A stretch of 64,000 nucleotides of DNA from Simmondsia chinensis (Eukaryota; Streptophyta; Magnoliopsida; Caryophyllales; Simmondsiaceae). This document shows positions 1-8,879 of this stretch, one piece after another (position 1 is the stretch's first letter; every line of letters begins with the position of its first letter). Location: the NCBI GenBank assembly GCA_018398585.1, contig JAGTTD010000018.1:11787501-11851500 (forward strand), read 5' to 3'. Position numbers and translations under genes: made by a program. The notes under the pieces are model-generated. The model did no database searches, had not been told where the DNA came from, and worked only from the letters and a program-made list of their open reading frames with translations.

Positions 1-1
1 T

Positions 2-403
2 TATGTATTAGATTTTATAAGTGGTTTGAAGCCTAAGTTGAAGAACTTGGTTAAAGCCGCTGATCCTACTGATTTGTCTATGGCCTTTGCTAAAGCCAAG
101 CTTTATGAATCTACGGGCCTAGCAGCAAGTGATGCTTCCAGACCTCATGGGAGTAGTTCCAAATTTCAGCAAGGCTCGAGCAGAAACAGAACTAACCGAA
201 TTGATGACAGACCGCAGCAGAAATTGTGTTATCGTTGTAATCAGCCTTACCAATTTGGCCACAAGTGTAATCCCAAGTTCCTCATGGCTGTTGAAGGAAC
301 AAATGCTGGTGAGCTCTCTGATGATGAAGAAATTGCTGAGGATAATATTGATTCCAATAAGGAAATCGAAGAAGATTTGGATGATGCTGCAGTAGAGATC
401 TAA
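2..403 (+). pseudogene. G1 gag C-terminal part with CCHC zinc knuckle
   Basis: The frame is open from base 2 and encodes the end of the retrotransposon gag domain (SGLKPKLKNLVKAADP), an Arg/Gln-rich linker, then a zinc knuckle CYRCNQPYQFGHKC. This is a CX2CX4HX4C-type nucleocapsid motif with slightly altered spacing, as is common in plant chromoviruses. An acidic tail follows before a stop at 401-403. In intact relatives gag and pol are read as one frame; here the downstream protease is in the same frame, so the stop is a disabling mutation and not a normal gag end. Confidence 0.88.
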
Positions 404-3400
404 GTGAAAGCATTGACCAGTAATGGAGCTCATAGCAAGATCCGAATCAAAGGGTAGGCTAGAAAAAGGTCTATTATCATTCTCATTGATAGTGGGAGTA
501 CTCATAGCTTTGTTGATCCCAAAGTAGTCAAGAAGGTGGGTCATGAAGTGATAAAAACTCACCCACTTGCTGTTACCATGGCTGATGGTAAAACTTTCAC
601 GACACAAAACAAGTGCCAGGGGTTTGTGTGGCTGATGGAAGACCGTAAGTTCAACTATGACTTCAGGATCCTTCCCCTAGGAGGTTATGACATGGTGCTC
701 GGGGTTGATTGGATGAGAACTCATAGCCCTGTGCTGTTTGATTATGCAAATCTCAAGGTCTCCTTTGAAGCTCAAGGCTCCAAAGTCACTCTACATGGCA
801 TTGCGGAGCAAGCTCAACTTCAAGTTATGAAGGGAAGTAAGTCGAAGAAGGGCCTTCAGAGCTATGCATACCAGTGGGTGGGCCAGTTGTTTGCTATTTC
901 CTCTGCTGAAATGGTCGACATTACCGAATCAGAAGTGCAGGCTCTGGTTGCAGAGTTTAAAGATGTGTTCGAGGTGCCTAAATCCTTACCTCCCAAGAGG
1001 GGTTTGGATCATGTAATGCCACTCAAAGAGGGTGCAGAACCAGTGAAGATAAGGCCTTATAGATACCCTCATGCTCAGAGGACAGAGATTGAGAAGCAAG
1101 TGGATGAATTGCTTAAGACTAACTTCATACAAGCAAGCCATAGGCCCTTTACTTCTCCGGTCATTCTTGTCAAGAAGAAAAATGGTACGGCTCGTATGTG
1201 TATTGATTATAGGCAACCCAACTCTATGACTGTGAAGGATAAATTTCCTATACCAGTTATAGATGATTTGTTGGATGAATTATATGAAGCTCAAGTCTTT
1301 TCCAAAATGGATCTTCGGCAAGGATATCATCAGATTAGAGTTGGAGAGCATGATATGTATAGGATTGCATTCCGGATGCATCATGGACACTTTGAATTTG
1401 TGGTCATGCCATTTGGCTTGACCAATGCACCAGCAACGTTCCAGGCTCTTATAAATGATGTCTTCAAACAATTTCTTAGGAAATTTGTGTTGGTTTTCTT
1501 TGACGACATCCTCATTTACAGTGCATCGTTTGAGGAGCATTTGAAGCATTTGAGGGAGGTATTTTTGGTCATGCGTGAGCATAAATTGTATGCTAAGTTG
1601 GCCAAGTGTTCTTTTGCTCAAACACTTCTGGAATATCTTGGCCATGTGATCTCTTATGATGGAGTTGCAACCGATCCTTCAAAAGTCCTAGCCATGAAGG
1701 AATGGGCTGTTCCGGTTACTTTGAAATAATTGAGGGGATTTTTGGGGTTAACTGGCTATTACCGTAAGTTTGTAGCTAACTATGGTGCCTTAGCCAAGCC
1801 ACTGACAGATCTACTTAAGAAGGATTCCCTCAGATGGTCGGATGAAGCTCAAAACGCTTTTGATGCTCTCAAAGCTGGAATGTGCAAAGCACCAGTTTTG
1901 GCAATGCCCGATTTCTCTTCAAGCTTCATTTTGGAGATAATGCAAGTGGAAGTGGAATTGGTGCAGTGTTGTCTCAAGGGGGAAGACCTATAGCATACCT
2001 CAGCCAGGCATTGAGTGTAAAGCATCAAGCTCTTTCAATGTATGAGAAGAAGTACCTTGCAATCTTGCTAGCGGTTGATAAGTGGCGGCACTACTTGGAT
2101 GGGCATCATTTCATCATTAAGACTGATCATCAAAGTCTTAAGCACTTGTTAGAGCAGAAGATTGTCACAAGGATACAAAGAAAATGGCTGATGAAGATGT
2201 TGGGGTTGGATTATGACATTGAATACAAGAAGGGGAAGGAGAACTTAGCTGCAGATGCATGTCACGCAAGTTTGAGGACTGTGAGCAGGGTTCCCTTGGG
2301 GCTATTTCCATGATTTCTCCTACTTGGATGGAAGAGTTACATCAGTCCTATGAGAATGATTCCTTTGCGCAAGAATGTATAGCTGCTGCTAGTATAGACA
2401 AGGCGTGCAATCTGGCTGCTGGTGCTGAAATTTCTGTGACCCGGGGAGTTACCAGAATCTAGGGGAAGTTGTATGTTGGGAACTTTACTGGTCTTAGACA
2501 CCAAGTCATCAGTGCTACTCATGATTCTTCATGGGGAGGTCACTCAGGCATTGAGGGGACATATCAGAGATTGAAGTTTCATTTTAGCTGGCCCGGGATG
2601 AAGAAGGAAGTGACTAGCTTTGTGCAAAGTTGTGAGGTTTGTCAACAAACTGAACTTGGTGATCATAGATACCAAGGTCTTCTCCAGCCCTTGCCTGTTC
2701 CTGATGGTATATGGCAACACATAAGCATGGATTTCATCGAGGGGTTTCCTAAATCAGAAGGGAAAGAGGTAATCTAGGTAGTTGTTGATCGGTTCACTAA
2801 ATCTGGGCACTTCATTGCATTGGCTCGACCTGTGACTGCAGAAAAGTTAGCCCGTGTGTTCTTAGACAACATTTACAAGCTTCATGGATTACCCCAATCC
2901 ATAATTTCTGATAGAGACAAGCTCTTCACAAGTCGGTTTTGGAAAGAGTTGTTTGGACTATTGGGAACGACTTTGGCCCTTAGTTCTTCCTACCACCCAC
3001 AAACTAATGGTCAGACAGAGAGGGTCAACCAATGCATAAGCAATACCTTAGAAGCATGGTGTTTAGTCATCCCAAGGTGTGGGCAAGATGGCTATCGTTA
3101 GCAGAGTTTTGGTATAGTACTCATTTCCATGCTTCAATTGGTACTACACCCTTCAATGCATTTTATGGGTATGATCCTCCAACTGCCTTGATGTTGCAAG
3201 GAGATGGGACAAATGTGGCTGAAGTAGGTGAGCTGGTGCACCAGAGGAAACATGTTATGCAGCAGCTGAAGCATGACCTCAGTGAATCCCAAGCCCGAAT
3301 GAAATGGTATGCTGATAAGAAGAGAGTTGATCGAAATTTTGATGTAGGAGATATGGTATACCTAAAATTGCAGCCATATAGGCAATCAACAGTAGCAGTG

Positions 3401-3760
3401 AGAAGAAATGTCAAGCTTTGTGCCAGGTTTTTTGGGCCATACAAGGTGTTGGAGAGAATTGGTAAGGTGGCCTACAAATTAGAGCTTCCACCCGACTCTT
3501 ACATTCACCCAGTTTTTCATGTGTCACTTCTTTAAAAGCAGGTTCAAGATGGTCGCAGACCTTCCTCAGCTCCTCCAGAGGTAGGTTCCAATGGTCCATT
3601 GATGTTACAGCCGGCTGCAATAATGGAAGTGAAGCAAGCAGCAGCAGCTGATGCCAAAGGCCAGAAATTACGTGTTAGCTGGTGCAATTTGGATGAAGCT
3701 TTTACCACATGGGAAGACAAGTGTTTTTTGTTGAGTCAATTTCCTTCTTTTCATTCTTGA
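404..3760 (+). pseudogene. G1 pol: protease, RT, RNase H, integrase, chromodomain remnant
   Basis: The protease motif LIDSGSTHSFVDP lies near 485-525. RT runs to about 1729 with the palm motif VFFDDIL near 1495-1515. RNase H (1730-2313) keeps ILLAVDKWRHYLDG and TDHQSLKHL. Integrase (about 2469-3535) keeps the zinc-binding CEVCQQ, and all three catalytic acids are visible in SMDFIEG, SDRDKLF and QTERVN. After VFHVSLL a tail near 3620-3760 ends in TTWEDKCFLLSQFP, which resembles the chromodomain of plant chromoviruses. Five stops (the first at 401-403 ends gag) and three frameshifts make it a pseudogene. The first half (536-1726) is one uninterrupted frame, so decay is moderate. Confidence 0.92.
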
Positions 3761-3775
3761 GGACAAGAATGTTTT

Positions 3776-3787
3776 AAGGGGAGGAGA
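3776..3787 (+). other. G1 polypurine tract
   Basis: AAGGGGAGGAGA lies just after the chromodomain tail and a few bases before the LTR. This is the plus-strand primer site of an LTR retrotransposon. The preceding phrase GACAAGAATGTTTTAAGG recurs, with small changes, before the 3' LTRs of G4 and all three N-family copies. Confidence 0.75.
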
Positions 3788-3793
3788 TTATTA

Positions 3794-4117
3794 TGTTTCT
3801 TACTTGTTTGAATGTAATAAGCTTGTAGCATTTGAATTCAGTTTTTTGGCGCCAAAGTCTATTTTGGTTGTTAGGTGCATCTAGTCTTGTTTGGCAGCTG
3901 TTTTAAGTCGGTTAAGCATTGATTCAATGTATCTAGTTCTTATAAGTAAGGTGATCTTGTGTAATTGGAATTCATTCAATGAAAATTATCAATCTCTTTG
4001 AGATCAACTTCTCTTCTATCTAATTCTCTCTCTATCTTCTCATCTCCTTTCACTTCTTTCTCATCCGATACTCTCTTATCCTTAGCTTACGTTTGAGATT
4101 CGATCACAAATGTAACA
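3794..4117 (+). repeat. G1 3' LTR
   Basis: It starts with TG after the polypurine tract and ends in CA (GTAACA), about 324 bp. It contains a GGCGCC motif and CT-rich runs (4010-4080) typical of the U5 side of the LTRs in this window. The 5' LTR is not in the window, so the pair cannot be compared. Confidence 0.75.
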
Positions 4118-5926
4118 CATTCTTGTGTCAAGAATGTAAAGAACGAATTTGAGTCTTGAGGAAATTCAAGTTCTCCCATGTAGCCTTCTCTAGTCCTAAA
4201 TTAGCCCACTGCAAAAGCACTTCCTTGCAATCCTTTCCTTGCTTTTGAACTACGAGAATTCAATAGAGCAGCATGTTCCTGCACCATACTTCCCTGAGCA
4301 GTAGTTGATGGGGGTGCTGCTATACTGGTAGATCCTTATGTCATATGCTTCTTCAAAGTGAAACATGGAACACCGGGTGCATGAATGAATCAGGGGGCAA
4401 TCCAACTTTCTAAGCTTCTCTAAGATATTGTAGGGCCCAAAATAACGAGCATAAAGCTTGACATTCTTGCGCACTGCCACAGTTGCTTGTCTGTAAGGCT
4501 GTAACTTTAAGAACACCAAGTCCCCAACTTCAGTCTTGTTAGTTCTCCTCTTATCTGCAAAATATTTCATTCTTGCCTAGGCTAATTGAAGATTATCCTT
4601 AAGTTGTTGCACTAGCTGTTGTCTTTGTGATAAGAAATCATTAACTTCAGCAATCTTAGAAGATGCTCCTTACAAAAAAAAAGGGGAGGGTGGATCATAC
4701 CCATACAATGCCTTAAATGGAGTGATACCAAGTGATGAGTGAGCGTGTGTGTTGTACCGGAACTTAACCAAGGATAACCATTTGTGCCAGTTCTTAGGGT
4801 GATTGAATGTCATTCCCGTCAAATATTGCTCTACACATTGATTCAATCTCTTTGTTTGACCATCCATTTGAGGATGGTATGAAGAACTCAAAGTAAGTGT
4901 TCAGCCTAGCAATAAGAACAGTTCATGCCAGAATTTGCTAGTGAGCAACCTGTCTCGATTAGAAATAATAGAGTGTGGTAGCCCATGAAGCTTGTAGATG
5001 TCATCCACAAACAATCTTGCAAGCCTTTCAGCTGTAATTGGATGATGGTGAGCAATGAAGTGCCCAAACTTGGTAAAACAATCCACCACCACCCAAATGG
5101 TCTCCTTCCCCTCAGACTTAGGCAATCCCTCAATAAAGTCCACACTGATGTGCTGCCAAGCTTTCTTCAGAATAGGTAAGGGTTGAAGTAATTCTTGGTA
5201 ATGAGCATGATCACTTTTCATGCGCTAACAAGTCTCACAGATCTGAACCAACACAACTATAACTTTCTTCATTCCCAGCTAATGAAAATACTGCCTCAGC
5301 CTATGAAATGTTCCTTCAATACCAGAATGGCCAACTCGAGTAGATGAATGATAGGCTAAGATCACCTGCTTCCGCGAATATGTTGCTGAGCCAATATAGA
5401 CTTCTTCCTTTGAATCTGATAATGCCTTTGCTTACAGAGAGATCCGAATCATCTCCTTGCGAGTTCTCCAGAATGAAAGCAATAATACATTCTGAAGCAA
5501 ACCCATCTCCTTCATAAGAATTAAGTATCTCTTCCATCGAGGTAGGTACAGCTAACGAAATAGTAGCACATGAAGCAAGTTCTGTATGCCTTACCTTCTT
5601 GAGAGTGCATATGCTGCCAAGTTTTCCTTTCCACTCCTGTACTCAATTGAGTAATCCAACCCCAACATCTTCACAAACCCCTTGCACTGAAATCTTGTGG
5701 TTATCATTTGCTCAAGTAAGCACTTGAGACTTTGATGATCAGTTCTTATGATGAAGTGATGTCCCTCGAGATAATGTCTCCATTTCTGTATGGCCACCAA
5801 GATTCCCAGATATTCCTTTTCATATATGGATAGCCCTAGATGTCTTAAGCTTAAAGCCTGTCTGAGATAAGCCAAAGGTCTTCCATTCTGAGATAAGACT
5901 GCTCCAACTCCCTTGCTGTAAGCATT

Positions 5927-6163
5927 CAAACAACAACAACAACAACAACAGAAGATCCAGTGCCTTAAGGGCTCCTGCAAAAGCAAGGTCTGGGAGTAGT
6001 GGATGTATGTAGCCATACCCCTTCAGTGGTTAACCCTACCGAGAGGTTATTTTCAAGGACCGCCAACCTTATAAGGTTGGCAACACGATGACTTCCCAGG
6101 AGGTCACCCAGCCTGGTACTACTCTCGCTCAAGCACGCTTAACTTTGGAATTCTAATGGGATC
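5927..6163 (-). mobile_element. SINE with a 5S rRNA-derived head and (TTG)n tail
   Basis: A 237-bp insert splits the G2 RNase H frame. On the minus strand it begins with 84 nt that I recognise as the 3' two thirds of plant 5S rRNA (TTAAGCGTGCTT, GGGTGACCTCCTGGGAAGTC). It continues with a body ending in a CTACTCCCAGACC-like segment and GGCACTGGAT, known from tRNA-headed plant SINEs of the Au/TS type. It ends in a (TTG)n tail at 5929-5951. It is flanked by 13-bp direct repeats, TGTTGCAAGCATT (6164-6176) and TGCTGTAAGCATT (5914-5926), 11 of 13 identical, the hallmark of target-primed insertion. A Cassandra LTR fragment is an alternative for the 5S part, but it would not explain the tail and long TSD. 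Confidence 0.75.
6080..6163 (-). other. 5S rRNA-like segment (internal promoter region)
   Basis: This part of the SINE corresponds to plant 5S rRNA from about nucleotide 42 to the end. It covers the A-box/intermediate/C-box internal control region used by RNA polymerase III (AGTTAAGCGTGCTTG, then GGGTGACCTCCTGGG). The first third of 5S rRNA is absent, so it cannot encode a functional 5S RNA. A few substitutions are visible relative to the consensus, such as GAGCGAGAG for GGGCGAGAG. Confidence 0.85.
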
Positions 6164-7692
6164 TGTTGCAAGCATTAGCTTCAAGAATGAATGGCACACT
6201 AAAGTCTAGCATTGCAAGTACAGGAGCTGAACTCATAGCAATCTTCAATTGATCTAATGCTACGTGAGCTGAATGAGACCATATAAAGGCATCTTTCTTA
6301 AGTAGATCTGTCAAAGGCTTGGCAATCAAAACATAACCAGCTATGAATTTGCGGTAATGGCTTGTCAAACCCAGGAATCCCTTTAACAGCTTGAGTGTCA
6401 AGGGAGTAGGCCAATCTTTCATTGCTTGAACCTTGGAAGGATTTGTAGCTACGCCTTCACCGGATATAAAATGACCCAGATTTTCCACTTGATTTCTTGC
6501 AAAGGAGCATTTACAGAGCTTTGCATACGACTTATGTTAACTTATGATACTAAACACTTGCTCCAGATGTGTAATGTGATCCTCCAAAGATGAGCTATAT
6601 ACCAAAATATCGTGAAAAAATACAAGAACAAACTTCCTTAAGAAGGGCTTGAACACAGAATTTATTAGAGCCTGAAAGGTTGCTGGAGCATTAGACAATC
6701 CAAATAGCATTACCACAAATTCATAATGCCTATGATGTGTTCTAAATGCAGTCTTGTGAATGTCTTGATCCAACATTCTAATTTGGTAATAGCCCTACCT
6801 CAAATCCTGCTTGGAGAAATACATTGCCCCAAACAACTCATCTAAGAGATCATCAATGATGGGGATTGGGAATTTGTCTTTAGTTATGAGTGAATTAATC
6901 CGGGAAGGCCCATCCTTGTTCCTAATATCATAGGTGATGCAAATGGGCTGTGACTGTGTCTGATGAACTTAGTCTTCAATAGCTCATCAGCTTGCCTCTC
7001 AGTTTTAGACTTCTGTGAGTGAGGATACTTGTACGGTCTAAGGCTCATTGGATTCGAACTTTCTTTCAAAGGAATGGCATGATCTAATGTCCTCTTAGAA
7101 CGAAGAGCTGTTGGCTGCTCAAATAAATTACTATAGTCCTGTATGAGTTTGTCAATTGCAGGATCAAAGTTCACCTGAGCATTGACTGGGGCACCCTCCA
7201 TAGAAAACAACTTTCCGATCCATTGATAGGATCCCTTCTTGATCACTCCTTGCATTCCCTTGCCCCTCATCAATTGCAATTGTCCTTGCTCCACGATTTC
7301 TTGCAACTTCACACTTTGGTCTTTTCTTTCAAAAGAAACTGAGAGCAAAGCAAAATCAAACACTATGGGGCTGATAGTTTTCATCCAATCAACTCCCAAA
7401 ACCATGTCACAACCTCCCAATCTCAACACTCTAAAATCATATACAAAATTGTGTCCTTGCATCTGCCAACAGAGCTTCCTACACTTAGTCTGAGTTAAAA
7501 TCGAGTTCCCATAAGCAATGGTCATTGCAAGAGGACCTGCCTTAATCATCTCATGACCCGTAGCTCTCGTACCTTCAGGATCCACAAAACTGTGTGTGCT
7601 TCCACTGTCAATTAGAATTAATAGAGTCTTGCATCTGGCCTCTCTTTTGATCTTTATTGTATTGTGTGAGCCATTCCCTATCAATGCCTTTA

Positions 7693-8508
7693 CTAAAATC
7701 TCCATTTCATCCTCATGTGATTCTTATGCACTTCCTCAACTTGTTCACTGTCTAGATCCTCCATTACTTGCACTTCTTGATCACCCTCAACCTCAGTAAC
7801 AGTAACTTTCATTAAGAGCTTAGGATTGCACTTGTGTCCAAAGAAATATCTTTGATTGCACTTGTGTCCAAAGAAATATCTTCGATTGCACTTAAAGCAC
7901 AATTGCTGAGCCTTCTCCTCCTCCAAACTCAAAGTCTTGGGAGCTACAACAGTAAGAGAACGTTGAGAAGATACCATTTGACTACTTTTGTTCCTCAATC
8001 CATCCAAATTTGCCAAGATAGTGGCTTCAAACAATTTAGCTTGGAGAAGGCTTGTGTCAAGGTTGCGGGATTCAATGCCTTAACCAAATGCTTAATCTTT
8101 GGCTTAAGTCCATAGACAAAGCTTGAGATGTAGTACGCCTCATTTGCTCCAAGATTCACCGTTACCATTCTTGCTCTTAGATTCTTAAAATAAGTCATAT
8201 ATTCTTTCACAGAAGTTGTTTTAGCCACCTTGTTGACATGATCCACCACATCTCCTGGATCTTCATCTCCATAACGTTCACACAGTTCTTACACAAATTC
8301 AAGCCAAGAGAGTGTAGTTCTGTTGTGGATCAAGCTGTAAAACCATGCCTCATGATCTCCTTGAAAATGAACAGCCGCTAGCTCCACCTTCTCTGCCTCA
8401 ACAATATGATAGAACTAAAAGCATCTTTAAGATCTCCTAATCCACGATTGTGGCTGTATTCCATCAAAGGTGTTAATCACAACCTTAGGATAACGAATTC
8501 CATTTAAG
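7693..8508 (-). pseudogene. G2 gag, C-terminal two thirds
   Basis: The minus strand encodes the gag core: TTSVKEYMTYFKNLRARM, then SSFVYGLKPKIKHLVKALNP, in one frame 8249-7995, and the zinc-knuckle region at 8034-7693. The knuckle is odd. CFKCNRRYFFGHKC is followed directly by a second NQRYFFGHKC, produced by a 30-bp tandem duplication (about 7835-7894). The upstream part (8508-8250, ending in PKVVINTFDG near the break) is cut from its leader by N-family copy a. Stops and frame changes are present. Confidence 0.88.
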
Positions 8509-8838
8509 AGAGTTTAGATGAGAAGAGAAGTGAATTGAGATCAGAAAATGGAGAGAAAGTTAGATGAGAGAGAGAGAGTTTAATATCAAAATATATTCTT
8601 TGTATTCGATTTAATGAGGATTACAAGAGAGACATTACATCTTTATACTAATTTCTAATCTAAGCAATACATTGAACCAAGGCCCATGACCTTAACCGAC
8701 TTTGGCGCCAACACTAACTAACAATGCTTAGCTAGCGTATTAACCTACTTACACACATCATTGACTTATACTACTTATTACACCATGACTTATTCTAATT
8801 ACAATATTCCACATGCCCCATCTGTAAGAATCATAACA
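8509..8838 (-). repeat. N copy a 3' LTR, truncated
   Basis: It is homologous to 12807-13187 along most of its length (for example TATTCTTTGTATTCGATT and TTGACTTATACTACTTATTA). On the minus strand it begins TGTTATGATTC. Its distal end is missing where it meets G2 gag. Confidence 0.8.
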
Positions 8839-8843
8839 ATACT

Positions 8844-8867
8844 CCCCCCCCCCCCCCCCCCCCCCCC
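8844..8867. repeat. Homopolymer C24 at the polypurine tract of N copy a
   Basis: Twenty-four consecutive C (G on the element's coding strand) sit where the polypurine tract is expected, between GACAAGAATCTCTTAAGAGG and the 3' LTR. The homologous site in copies b and c reads AAGGGGAAGGG. It may be a real expansion or a sequencing or assembly artefact. Confidence 0.8.
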
Positions 8868-8879
8868 TCCTCTTAAGAG

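Larger units (their letters stand above)
1..4117 (+). mobile_element. G1: chromovirus-type Ty3/gypsy LTR retrotransposon, 5' part outside window
   Basis: The domain order seen is gag zinc knuckle, protease, reverse transcriptase, RNase H, integrase, chromodomain-like tail, polypurine tract and 3' LTR. That is the order of plant chromoviruses. The 5' LTR and most of gag lie left of the window. The copy is dead: in-frame stops at 401-403, 455-457, 1727-1729, 2460-2462 and 2775-2777, and frameshifts near 1935, 2262 and 3040. Its LTR stops abruptly against the minus-strand chromodomain end of G2 at 4118, so G1 probably inserted into G2 just upstream of the G2 polypurine tract. The matching TSD cannot be checked because the G1 left end is not in the window. 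Confidence 0.93.
4118..7705 (-). pseudogene. G2 pol: protease to integrase/chromodomain, interrupted
   Basis: On the minus strand, protease (LILIDSGSTHSFVDP) is near 7620-7580 in an open stretch 7705-6884 that runs into the RT fingers ([10 protein letters not shown]). RT continues at 6776-6537 with [12 protein letters not shown], where the second catalytic Asp is His. The RT connection and early RNase H are at 6488-6153. After the SINE, RNase H resumes at about 5913-5591 (GVGAVLSQNGRPLAYL, TDHQSLKCL). Integrase is at about 5221-4250 with SVDFIEG, SNRDRLL and DGQTKRLNQC (catalytic E to K). The remains of the C-terminal and chromodomain region reach 4118. Several further stops and frameshifts are present. 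Confidence 0.9.

Noticed and set aside
5929..5951. (CAA)n/(TTG)n run as an independent microsatellite or CRISPR-like array
   Set aside because: It is a simple 3-bp repeat at the end of the SINE and serves as its tail. No spacer-repeat arrays are present anywhere in the window.
6080..6163. A 5S rRNA gene
   Set aside because: The first third of 5S rRNA is missing, there is no T-run terminator directly after it, and it sits in a SINE-like insert inside a broken RNase H frame.
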